A stretch of 64,000 nucleotides of DNA. Origin: Sclerurus mexicanus. Its lineage: Eukaryota > Chordata > Aves > Passeriformes > Furnariidae. This document shows, one piece after another, positions 13,960 through 26,600 of the stretch. The stretch covers positions 1,132,914-1,196,913 of the forward strand of contig VWZF01002698.1 of assembly GCA_013396755.1 (NCBI GenBank). The letters are read 5' to 3'. Below the pieces are notes generated by a model that was given only the letters and a program-made list of their open reading frames with translations, had not been told where the DNA came from and made no database searches. Numbering within the stretch: position 1 is the first letter of the stretch; the number at the start of each line of letters is the position of its first letter. The position numbers and the translations under genes are program-made.

Positions 13960-14470
13960 AGAGGGATCATGTCCATTTAACGTTTATTGAAGTATACAGG
14001 AGGTTTTCTTTAGAATCAAATATGAGCATGAATATATGGCCAAACGTAAAATCTATCAAATTCAGTGAAAATTTTCTGACTTTAAATAGTAGCTGTAAGA
14101 ATGACCAATATATATTCTTTGTTACAACTGCCCTCACTCTACAAGTAAAAAAAAATAATAAACATTCAGTAAACATTCTTTCCTAAGGTAGTTTCCCTTA
14201 TATATCAGTGATTTATCCATTTCTTGTATACATAACTTTTTAAACATACCAATCAGTGGTTCTCACAATTGAAAAATAAAAGCACAAAAAAGTTTACACT
14301 CTTGTACAGGTAAATAAAAGATCATTTTTAATTAAACTGTATATCCTTAAGGGCATAGTATAGTTTCAATTTCATTACCTATTACATAATTAACTTCTTA
14401 CATACAAATATTGACATATTTGGCTTGTGCTTCAAAGCCGTTGTGTCTACAAAGTCCTTGTCAATGCAAC
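13960..14470 (-). other. BIRC6: BIRC6 3' UTR (proximal part)
   Basis: Non-coding continuation of the last exon. It is AT-rich and repeat-free. The first convincing AATAAA on the minus strand lies at 13983-13988, so cleavage near 13960-13970 is a reasonable short end. Two further AATAAA signals downstream could give longer 3' UTRs. The true end cannot be fixed from sequence alone. Confidence 0.6.
13983..13988 (-). promoter_or_regulatory. Candidate poly(A) signal AATAAA for BIRC6
   Basis: Minus-strand AATAAA about 485 bases after the stop codon, within CTTCAATAAACGTT. It is the first of a cluster of three. Confidence 0.5.
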
Positions 14471-14650
14471 TCATAACTTGAAATCAGTGGGGACATCTTT
14501 ACTGCTGCTGGGTTTAACCTGTTCGTGCAACATGGTCTCTTCTGAGCTTGTTGTGGCACTGCATTTTTCTGTGGAGTCGTCAGTGTCCGGATCCAACCCT
14601 TCAGGACAGGGAAGTTTGAGAAGTTCTTCCCGCAACTGAGCTGTATGACG
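14471..14650 (-). CDS. BIRC6: BIRC6 terminal coding exon K
   Basis: 59 codons plus TGA. It starts RHTAQLREELLKLPCPEGLD after TACATTCAG and ends SSSKDVPTDFKL. The middle part (STEKCSATTSSEETMLHEQ) is the least conserved stretch compared with mammals, and the ends are nearly identical. Confidence 0.97.
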   Translation of the reverse strand, partial: RHTAQLREELLKLPCPEGLDPDTDDSTEKCSATTSSEETMLHEQVKPSSSKDVPTDFKL

Positions 14651-17600
14651 CTGAATGTACAAAAAGAAGTCAGCATGGAAGGCCAGAGTTAAAACATTAC
14701 TTTTCATAATGCTAGACAACATAAGGCAGAAAACACAAAGAGTAAGTAGAAAAGGTTTAAAAGTACTGTTTCAGTGACTGGATCAACTTCACTCCTGTAC
14801 TTAAGCATCGGTACTTTTAGTGACAGGATAATTAGCAAGTGCTGCTAGGGACAAATTAAAGGTGGTCAACAGAGCTGTAGCCAACAAGTGCATCAATATA
14901 AAAGCTACACTATTTGTCTTGTGGTTGATTCACACTTGTGTTTGGTGATCACAGCAGAAACTGGCTTGGACTAGGTAGGTCATACACTCAAAACAAATTT
15001 ATTAAGAGTTCATGATGAGATCTGTTACAGAGACAGATATGCAGAGGTTTATATACTGATCACAGTAACTTCACTTTGAAGAGCAGCCACCTTGAAAGAA
15101 TCCAAGTCTAGCAACAGAGGAAAGAAGCCTTTAAAAGTTTGGGGTTTGCATCTGAGGGGAAGAAAAACCCCAAATATAGGTCTGTTGTCTGTGTAGTCAC
15201 AAAATATATAAATGATAGTACTTGGCTAGGAAGGCAGAAAACCTTCAACTTGATTCAAGTTATCACAGGTAAAACTGGCTGTAGTGGACCACAGCTTAGT
15301 AATGGCTTGTCTACTCTAAAAGCTTGTTTTCTGGCAAGCAATTGGTTCTAATACAACTCTATCACTCACCTCTACCCACTCTTAGCATGAACAAAAAACC
15401 CTCTCTGTATCTTACATAAGTATTCATAGAAAATTAAGCAGGACAGGAAAAGGAAAATCCAACTTGTAGAAAAAAAACCACGGAGAAAGTGGAGTGCACA
15501 TACATTTTGTCTCTTGACAGCTAGGAAATAGGTTGTTCATATGTTTTAAAGTTGCCAAGGTTTTCTGTTACCACCGTTATAAAACTCAGTTTCTGAGCAA
15601 TTTCACTGTCATTTGTCATCTTTGGATTAAAGAACATAAAGTTATACAAGTCTCACCTTTAGAGCTGCTGCATGATGGGACATAGTCCTGCCTACCCGTT
15701 TGTCACTGCTGTACTGCTGTATGTCTGCTATCCACTCCTCACACTGAGCCATGATCTCCACTCTTTTCAAGTAAAAGTGTTTGTGGATGACCTGAAAGAC
15801 AACATTCCCAATGTAACATGGATGGAAGAACAATACACTTTAACAATACCAAATTTGCAAAATATCTATGGGTCTAATTGAATATAAAGGAAAAAAAAAT
15901 CAGTATGAAGATAATTCAGCACCGAACCAGGCCGGAGACAAATCGTGGAATTTCTGCCCTTGGAGGTTTCCAAGACCCAAATGGAAAAAGCCCTGAGGAA
16001 CCTGGTCTGAATTCAGCTGATGCTGTTTGGAGGAGTTTGTTGGCCTGGATGTCTCTTCCAGTCTGCAGGAATCTGTGATTTGTGAGCAGCCTGCCAGTTC
16101 TGCAGTCACTTGTGTTATCTGTGTGCAGGGTAAATGAGTGCCAGGAATACAACAAGCAAAAGAAAAAGCGGTAGCAGGTTGCTACACACATTCTTCAGTT
16201 CAAAGACGAACTACACACAGGCATAATGTGTAGACATTTAAGTTCACACAGGGTGAAGTTACACAGATACAGTGTTAAGGCTTTTATGGTTTCCTTCACC
16301 ATCCTGTTTTGCTAGAGAAGCACAGGTCTCCCCCTGTCACTGACCACTGGCTGCCCACACAGAAAACAGGTAAGCAGAAACACTGTCAACAGTATGAGCA
16401 TAGGAACGTAACATGCTTCTGCAGAGAGAAAAAGGACCATACCAGCTGCTACAGAAGAGACGCAATCAGTTACACGCCCTAAGCAGAGGCAGCACCTCTG
16501 GGGACACTAGAATTCCCAAGCAATAGCAGTTGAGCTTCCCAAGGTTTGGGTAGGAGCCAGTATTTGATTGCAGAGTAATTTTGGTATTTAAATACATATT
16601 TGAGTTTAAAACCCCCAACCAATCAACCCTCATACAAAGTTGTGAAACTTCACTTGGTGTTGGTTTTGTCTGAGACAGTTTTCTAAAACTCTGAATAGTG
16701 AAAAAAACAATAAAACCGAATTTTATTGAGCACAGAGAGTTCTTGGCAATGTTGCAACATAATTGGCAAAATCATCTTTCCCTCTGGAGGTTCGAGAATA
16801 TAGCTATTTGTCTAAAGAGAAACTGCATACTGAAAGTGTAACTGACTTCAATTCTGGATGCATTCTTTAAATCCATAATGGAGCTTGGAAGAGCTCCCAA
16901 AGACTGGCAGCTTAGATTTCCTGAGCCTGTCATTTAAGACACTGAAGAGAAGACAGCTCAGATTTTTGAAGAGCATGTATGTTCTCAGAGTTCAGTTTTC
17001 AGGATGCCTTTGCATTTCTGTTACTGAATTGATCATCACTGTTAAGGTTCCTACAATAACCCTACAAAAAACTCTAGAGGTCTTAACAACAAGCAAGTAT
17101 CCTAAGTAAGTGCTCAGATAATCCGAGATGCACATTCATTTGGATGGGGCCGCAGATGGAATCCAGCATTCTTCCAAAAGCTGCCCTTTTCACAGCAGCA
17201 AGTGAAAAAGCTGAGCTACAGAGTAAGCACAATATTGCTGAGACTCTTTTGAAGGAAGCTGCAGTAACAGTAACCTGGGATTGAGCTACCATATGCTGTA
17301 ATACTGCATATCCTTCATTTCTGTGTATGTGAGAGGAAATATGATTGTCAGGGAGCCCACTGCTTTCTTACATCTTCAATTAATTTAATCTTACTGTAAT
17401 TTGAGAACTCCTTTTGCCAAAGTGATATCATTAAATTAGTTAGAAGGACCTATTAGCAGAGGTTATTTGATTATGTATCACAATATTAGCTTTATCATGG
17501 TCTTCTACTTATTCAGTGTCTTATTATATCTGAAATGTTTCCTAATATCTGCTTCAGGTTCATGTTTCTTGGAAAAATACTTCCTGCTAGTTATGCACAC

Positions 17601-20600
17601 TAACAAGCACTGAGTGCCCATTTGTGGGGCCGATCAACAGTTTTTACAGGCAATGTAGGAGGTACCACTCAGCATTATGGATGAGCTGAGATGAATGAAC
17701 CATGTTTTATCAAACTTTGCATCCAGCCCCTGTTCAGGTCAGCCTCAACTTTTGTGCATTCCCCTTTCCCAGAAAAGAATCTGTGAAATCAGGTGCATCC
17801 TTACTCATTTCAGTCCCTTGAGTCAGTTGCTCCAGGCTAAAAATGGACACTTCATGCATGATGTTTCCAAATATTTACATTATTCTTAATGCTGAAACAC
17901 AGAAATATTTACTGCATTTCACAAAACCTACCTCCTTAAAACATGGTGATGGATTTCTCATTTGTTCAAGCATTGCCCACTTGACTGTTGCCTGCCTTAT
18001 ATTTCCATCATATTCTCTGGAGCTCTGGGTCCCACTCGGAGTACCTCTTGATCGTTCATAACCTGGCTCATTAAAATATGGTTCTGCTACCAGTATTAGG
18101 GATTGGACAGACACTAATACCTGTTAAGAGAAGAAACTAAATATTAAAATTGTGCTACCCAAGTATTTTTACAAATATGCATAGTTTTGCTCACCTCATG
18201 TGAGTGCAAAACCACTTCTGTTGCAAAGTACTTTCATTTGTAATACAGGCTACGTGCAAGCAGGGAACACCCAAGCTTTCACACCAAAACCATCACTACA
18301 CATAAAAACCACCAAGTCCTGCGACTCTGTATTTGGCTCAAACACTGAGAAAGTGACAAATATAAGTTAAAAAAAAACAACAAACCAACACAAAGATACA
18401 AATGTAAGTACCAGAAAGTATTTAAAGGAAATTTCTGATTGTACCCTTTTGTGAAACAAAATGCGTATTTGTCAAGTTCTCAGCAATGATTTTGATTTTT
18501 TCCTGTGGCTGAGCTTGCTAATTCTTCTAGATCTGAACTAGATGAAAAAAGAACAAGGGAGGTGAAATGTCAGGTGAACCACTGAAATTAATCTTGATCC
18601 ACACACTCTCCCATTTTTTCTTTCAAATGAATGTTTTTAGCCCTTTCATTTCATATTTTACAAACAACATTATCATATGTCAAAATCTTAGTACTACTCT
18701 TGAGATGGGAAAAAAAATGTTTTCAGTACCATATCAACAAAGCACCAACTATTCAGTGATTAAGAAATGATAGATTTCCCCCTTTCATTTTTACTATCCA
18801 GCACATGTGGGGAGAGTATGCTTACATAAATACAAGGCACCTAACTATATCCTCAGATATTCCTAATAAAAACCAAAGGATTAAATAGATATATAGGATG
18901 CTTAGGAATCAAAATGTATATATATTGCATATTTGTGATTTAATGACTTGCTCATTTTGCAGTATTAAAACATTCACCTTGTCAACTAGCTGTTTTATTA
19001 AATGAAGGATAGATTTTTCTTAAGTACTTAGGATCAAGTTCAGCAACAATTTTAGGGATTACAATTCTGTGACACAAATTTAGTCCCAAAACCGTGAAGA
19101 ATTCAAAAAAAGTGATTTGAACACTTACATTTCCTCAATAATTGAAAAGCTAATGATATGTTATAGACCTAGGAATGGCATTTCCAGCATTGGGCATACT
19201 TAGGTGCAGGATATCCACAAGTCAGGGCAGCTGTTTATGGAACTGACTCTCCTTCCAGCTTAGATGCAATTTAAGGCTTGAAGACATCATCTAATTTAGC
19301 AGCCTCGTTTGTGATTTGGATATGGAAGACAAAAGTCCTCTTTTCTCTTGGTAGGTGCAGAATGTACAACTTACATCAGACAGAAACCGTGCCAGTGGCA
19401 ATTCAAAACTGGGGTTCTTCGCAGGGCAGCGCCCTGGCAACTAGGTAGTTGTGCTCTGTGCTTCCATGTGGCATTCCATTGGAGTTTCTCCGGTAGCAAA
19501 GCCAGCACAGAAGTGTTCCAGCTTTCCATACTCTCTGTGATGTGTGCTCACTCCATAGACACAATGCCAGATCAGTAACTTGTATCAAAGCAACAGTCCA
19601 AGAATCAGCTAAATGACCCACGTTAACCTCAGTCACCACCTCACAAGAACACACCGTCACCCCTTTAGGTGCCAGGGCATGTTTTTTGTTTGCAGTTGTG
19701 TAGTGGCTGTGCTTTAATTATAGCACACAAGGGCAACCTAGGGCAGCCAAGTCTCGATCCTCATGGATTGGGCATGTAGCTATGTGGTGGGAAATGTGGA
19801 GCAGCATCCCTTGTTGGGCTGAGAAGGAAAATTAAAGAAGCTTTTCTGTTCCTCAGGCAGGTGCTCCAGGTAGCTGCTGCGTGCACCATCACAGTCTCCT
19901 GTGCCCAGCATTCAGCTAAAAGCAGCCATGGCTATTTAGTGTTCAACCTTACAGAATGTGCCTTATAAATCAGGTTCCAGCAAGCAAATGGCCACTTGTG
20001 ACACCAAAAAAGGCAGAATATTAATGCAAATGTGCTAAGCCAAGGTAGAGTACTCCAGGACCAAGGTTCTGGGTGCCAAAGGTGTTGTGGTGATCTGTGG
20101 CCTTTACAGTGTGTCTGGAACTAGATGGGTTTTGCTTTATAAAAATTTTCTATTTTACATCTATATATTCTATTAAGTAGCTATGGTACAGAAATTTGAA
20201 CTTATGCAGCATTGCACTTTCTGGGCCTGAATAAGCAGTTGATACTTTGAATCATAATTGGAATGAATGAGAAACTCTAAACTGATCTTCTAGTTTCATT
20301 GGGTTATAAAAGTTAATTTCCTAAGTATTTTGGGTGGTCTAGTTCGATCTGTGAGCCAGAAAAAACACGCAGTGCTTAATTTTTTCCAAGCAATTTATTT
20401 AATCCTACAGCTGTTTTTCAGTGAATAGCTATAAAGTGTTTTTCTCCCGGTATAGTGGGGGTGGGACTTTTCTCGACAGTTTTCATACTATTTTCAAAAT
20501 GAATCTCAAAAAACCCCCACTTTTAAATTTTAAACTTAAATGCTGCATACGATTTCTAACAATCAAACCGAACACTTTAAGGAAAAGAACTCTGGTGAAA

Positions 20601-23600
20601 ATAAGACTTCCTAATACTTGCACCTTTCACAGCTAAAGTCCAAAACTGCAGTTCATCTCTTGATTAAGAAGTTGTATCTTGGGAGACTTGCACTATGTAG
20701 GGCAGTCTTGGATACCTATCCCAGTGTTTGATCAACCTCATGGTGAAAAAGTTTTTCCTAATATTTCACCAAAATTTCCTGTGTCCCATATTGTGTCAAC
20801 CAGTACTTGTCTGGGTGTTCTGCATCTATAAGAGGTTCCTGGCTCCATCTTCTCTATCCCTTCCCCATTTTGGTACTGAAGACAGCACCAAGATCTCTGC
20901 CCTTTGTCCAGCCACTTTTCCACCCCCTTATAATACACATCTCATCAATTTGGCTACAAGGGAGACTGCATCTTGCTGAAGTCAAAGTGAACTACCTCCA
21001 GTGCTCTCCCTTTGTGCAAAGCCAGGCACCTCACTGTAGAAAGCAAGGATAAGCTCTGTTCCTGCCCAGTTTAAATCCGCACTGGCTGTTCTCAACCATT
21101 TCATTGTCTTTCATGTACTTTAAAATAGCTTCCAGGATTATTTGATCCATAATCTTCCAAAGGACCACAAAGGGTTGCTGACCAGCTTGCAGCTCCCCAG
21201 ATTCTCTCTCTTGCTCATCTTGAAGCTGAGTGTGAGATTTGCCAGGAAGCTCCCTTGATTCTTCTGAATTTTTCAAGATGAGAGCTGATGCCTCTGTGGT
21301 AGTATCAGCTCCCTCAGCTCCCCTGGATGCACTAGGTTTGGTTCCAAGAACATGTGGGTCCAAGCAGCTTGAATATTGTTTACTGTGAGTAATTCCTCAT
21401 TGTCACAGACCTTCCTAGTCAGGGCTCAGGGACATGGGAAAGCAAACCTTACCCCTAAGAGTGAGGCAGAGATGACCTCTGCCATTTCTATGCCCTTGTC
21501 AGTAGGTTCCATGCCTCACTGAGCAGCAGGAAAGCCCAAGGAAAATTTGTTCTTTTGTTGCCAGTATGCTTATAAAAAACTCTTCTTGTTCCTCTTTATA
21601 TCCCTCACCATTTTAGGCCCCAGCTGAGCTTTGGTTTTCCTAATTTTGCTCCTGAATGTTTGGGAAATGTCTTTTTATTTTTCCTAAGTAGCTCATGCCC
21701 TGCTTCCACCTTCTGTGTACTTTCATTTTGAGGTTGAGATTAGGCAGGAGTTCTTGTTTACCCATGCTGGCCTTTCCCCTTTCTTGCCTGACTTCCACAC
21801 ACTGGAACAGACCATTCTTGAACTTTTAGGAGACTGATGAATCAGCTCTCCAAGGCCAAATCCTGAACAAGCTGAAATCTGTTTTGCCAACGGCAGTAGT
21901 TCTACTATGCTGAAACAGAAACCATAGTCTTCTAGGATTTGGAACAGAAAATGTACCTTGTCCTATGCAATTACTCCAAAGAAGGAATAAATTCAGAAAT
22001 TGCCATAGGAAAGAAGCCATCGATGGCTTTACTTTTATTTAATGTCTGTGCTTATGAGTCAGTGCATTTCTATGAAATAAAGCTGAAAATTATAAGGACT
22101 CTATGTCCTTATAATTGTATTTGTAAGGACTGTATGTCCCAATAAATTCCACTCTAATGTAACACTAATTGTTATTGAACACACTATAGCTACACTGGAA
22201 CTCCCTGCAGCTTTATTCCTCTTGTAGACTCTGGAGGAGCATGGTTACAGTTTGCACTAGTGTGCTACACCTTCTCATCCCTCACAGTGGGAGCCTCTTT
22301 TATCTTTCCTATAAAAAGCCTGTCATAATTCCAGGAGGTGGTGTCATCTTCCAGTTTTTAATGTTTTGGGTTTTTTTGTAATTTAAAAAAATAAAATACT
22401 TCAACCGTTTGAGCAGAACTGATGCAGGAGCAAGCTGCACACATTAATAGTTGCTCTTCAAAACAAGACCAATATGAAATACTGGTTGGAAAGAGCACTT
22501 TGAAGAACCCGTCTACTCTACAGTGTTCTTTTTCTAGTGTTCCAAAGACATTTTCTGGACTTTTGTCTGATTTATGCTTATTTGAAGAAGAAAATTCTGG
22601 TTTAAAAATTCTAGAGAAAGAATCCTTAGGACCAACAGACTACTTATCCTTCTAAATGACATCTGAAGAGAAAGAAGAAATGGCTCACCTGCAAAAAACT
22701 TGATGTCTGGGGGTTCCACTTCTCTTCTGGCCTCCCGTGCCATGTGTTAAGTATGCTTAAACATACCTGCAAAGGTGACATTATTAATAGCACAAATACT
22801 ATAACAAAATGGTTCTCCTTGGACAGAACAGAATGTTAAAATTATATTAATTTGCTTTTGACAAACTTTTGTATGATGTCATTCTAAAAGACGTATTTGT
22901 TTCCTATCACAGAATCAATTAGGCTGGAAAAGATCCCTTGAGACCATCGAGTCTGATCTATAGCCAAACACCACCATGTCAACTAGACCATGGCACCAAG
23001 TGCCACATGCAGTCTTTCCTTAAACACCTCCAGGGGGAGTAACTCCACCACCTCCCTGGGCAGCCCCTTCTGATGTCCAATCACTCTTTGTGTGGAGAAA
23101 CATCTCCTAATGTGGAGAGATTCATCCTAAACCTTCTCTGGAGCACCTTAAGACTTGTTACATTTAACACAGGAACCAAGCTGACCTACCTTGCCATCAT
23201 TGTAGAGGTTTGGATTAAATCTCACACTGTGGCCTCCAGTTGTCTCCAGATTCACAAGTGGGGGGGAATTAGGATAGTCTTGTGGGAAATATACATCAAA
23301 TTCAAAGCAACCATTTGCATAAGGGGTGTCTGCAGGACCAGTAATGAGAACCTACCATTGCAAAAACAAAAAAGAAGAAACAGAATAAACACACTTAAAC
23401 TCCCCATCCTTACATTTGTCACACAGTTGAGATTTGGTAAGTTTTGTGAACCATTTTATTTCCACGTGCTACTTAGCAGAAAACATTATTAGACATGATA
23501 ATCATACACAGGCTGTCGGTCTGCTCATTTTGATACTGTGGGTAAGTGAAGCGCTCTGCAAACATTTCTTTCCCCAGATTACAACTGGAAAGTAAGACAG

Positions 23601-26600
23601 AAGGAGCTAAAACTCTTCTCCCTGTTGGATTCTATTAATTGAATTTTTCTTCAAACTTCAGGTCCAGAGACACTCAGTGTACTTCTCCATAACTACTTCC
23701 TACCACTTAAATGGTCACATGCAAAGATCCACTTTGATCATAGTGGAGTAACAAAATTTAACTTTTCCCTTCGGAGTAGCTGAAGAAGAATGAACCTGTT
23801 CCTGAGAAGTCCCCTTGGCTGACAGAACACTGCTGGGGCAGATGGACTCACCCTGCCAAGTTATTGAGGAATCAGACTCAGACTCAAATACTACCACTTA
23901 CCTTCATGTTTGGACAGCAATTAAAGCACACATGAAATACTTCTGGTTTTACCTAATACTTAAAGTGCCTTCTTGAGCAGTTATATGCCAAGCTGAAGAA
24001 TAAAAGTAACTTTGCTCCTTTACCTTCATTATGTCAAGCCGCTCCTCATCACAACGTACAAAAACGCTGGATGAAGATGAGAGAGGCAGTGAGGTTGAAA
24101 GAGTCACAGCTTCTTGAGCAAGACGTCGGGCTCTGGCAGCACTGTTGGCGTCACTCGCATTTTTTACCTGAGACATGTAGTGGTAATTCACCTTAAAAAC
24201 CAATTTTCCATCATCATCTTCAGAAACCATTTCAAATGTATCTAGAAGAGAAGAAAATTTTACTGCATCAGGAAAGGAGCAAAGTTAAGAATGGATTAGT
24301 CTTGGATAAAGATTCTGAGTATTAAAATCAAGAAAGTTTAATTTGCATTACCCTAATCCAAAAAACTGTATTTTGTGAGTTAACCGTGATCACAGAAAAC
24401 AAAGCATTAACAGTGCCGGGTTGAAAAAATTTCTACACCAAATTTACAAGCTTTCATATGTAACTTGTCAAATATAGACCATTCCCAATTTGGAAAGCTA
24501 CCAGGAATATAATGATACTTAGAATATATAATAGTGCTAATAATGGAATTTGTGTGATGCCAAGTGCCAGCAGTACATACTCGTGTGCTGGTTGCAATGT
24601 TATTAAAGAATCATAAAAAATTACAGCGGAGCTGGTTTTTTTTAATTACTTGCTGTGCAAAATCTGCAGCTCGGCTGCCAGAGGGAAAAGCTCCCACTAC
24701 AAATCTCCCTATCTCCTACCCTTGGCATACACTCCACAAACGTTTGTGAGGAAAATCGCTTACAAATAAAACAGCAAAGAAATGTGACTGCAAATGCTGT
24801 CACTGCAACTCCAAAAACACTCAGAGAATATGGTTCTGCAAGAATTTTATAGCTCTTTTTGGGTAAGATACTATTAGTTCTTCATGATATTTTTTTGGTA
24901 ACCCATTCCTCTTATGACCAAAGTAAAGAGTGATTCCCATCACATTTTCCAAATGCAACATATTGCACTTCATGAAAGGTCACAATGAAATGTACTACAG
25001 TTTCATTTAAAAAACGTATTTTGATTTGGGTTCTACTCTACTAAAAAAATAAAAGCTGCATTGACATATATAATCATACATGAGCTTTAAAAAAAAATCA
25101 AACAACATTTCAGTGTAATCTGGGAACTGACTCACAAATTATTACTGCAATAAAAACATGAACACCATTGTTAAATTCATCTAGTCCCTTGAATTATTCT
25201 AGTGTACGCTTAACACACTTATTAGTTCAAAGACTGCATGCGTTAAATACAGACAAATAATTTTCCACTTGTGAACATTATTAGTGGTCACATATGTAAA
25301 ATAGCCATTGACTTTTAAAATAATAAGGGATTCCATCCAACAGAACACGTTTCTTCAGTGTCTGCTTTCTAAACACAAACATTCACCCTTCTCAACCTAC
25401 CAAACTGGAGTTTTTTCATGACAGCCACATACTTTTCTTCAAGAGACCGTAAAACAGACAAAGGCTTGGGCTTCACAGCAGCCTTTTTGGAGTATTCAGC
25501 CATCTTCTTCTCTGTTACATAAAATGTGATGATTATCTGTAGTTAACTATGTAATTCTGAGGCAAGTACAGCAAGCATTTGGGCATTATTTAACTTGAAA
25601 TGACATTTTATGGTTACATACTTTTGCAGAGAAGTCTCAAAACTGGGCATCACTCAGGATATACAAATCTCTTTTTCTTACTACTGCATATTTCATAATC
25701 TGAACAGCCTGAGGTAAGTAAAGGTCATAATCTCAGCTCAGAAATAATTCATGACTTTTGCTGTTATGAATACTCTTAAATTTAAAAGAGGAAGTATGAT
25801 ATATGCTTATGTGGATGGCTATTCCCACATGTATTCTTGGACTCTTCAAAATCAGGAGCTGATTATACATGTCTCTATAAAATCCACTCCCCTGATTCAG
25901 CTACTTAACCTTTAGTTTTCTTTACTAGACAATCAGATGGTGCTTTGAACATCTGCAGGTTCAACCCATGTTTTAGATTTTTGTTTTGCATTCGTCTAGT
26001 TAAGAATTAATCTAATTCATAAGATTTAGTTTTAACAGAAGGCTTTACTATTAAAGGTCATGTATGTTGTTTTCTGCCAAGAAAAGTAATAATAAAAAAG
26101 GTGCTACATAACTGTGCTGGAAGTTGTGAGGTGTACTCTAACTTACTTGCACTATTCTGTTTCCTGATCACAACATTTAAGACTACCACAAGGTTCCAAC
26201 CACCTCTGAAAATGAAGTGAGTCGCTGGGGACAGGGGGGAAGTATTTTGCCTTGCTTTTAAGCCATCTGTAAGTCACCTGTTACTGACTGCAGTACAAAT
26301 AAACACTATGCAGTACTTATAAAAGCATTTCTATTTTACCTTGGTTTGCTTGGCGCAAACTGGTGGTGGCTGCATAAACTATCTCTGCAGTCTTTTGGAT
26401 GTCTGGTACCAAAAGGGTCAGTCCCTCTGGTTCTTGATCGGAAGTATCTGGTTTTACTCCAGCTTTAGCTTTGTCTTTTTTAGACCTGGATGGGGCAATG
26501 AAAGAGGATATGGTATGAGGGAATATTTTTCAACCAGTCATACAGCACTCAGCATATCTGTCAACAAGGAAAAATACCACAGACAAAGGAATCGAGATTA

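Larger units (their letters stand above)
18121..22688 (-). other. BIRC6: BIRC6 intron H-I
   Basis: 4,568-bp intron. It holds the old CR1 (about 20655-21930) and the 12-bp hairpin at 22088. The rest is unannotated AT-rich DNA, with a slightly GC-richer unknown patch at 19340-20130. Confidence 0.9.

Noticed and set aside
20728..21363. Several 66-110-residue ORFs on both strands
   Set aside because: All lie in the degraded CR1 element. Only the minus-strand reverse-transcriptase remnant has meaning, and it is broken.
23073..23492. 139-residue + strand ORF
   Set aside because: It is antisense to BIRC6 exon G and continues into CR1 sequence. The coding signal belongs to the minus strand.
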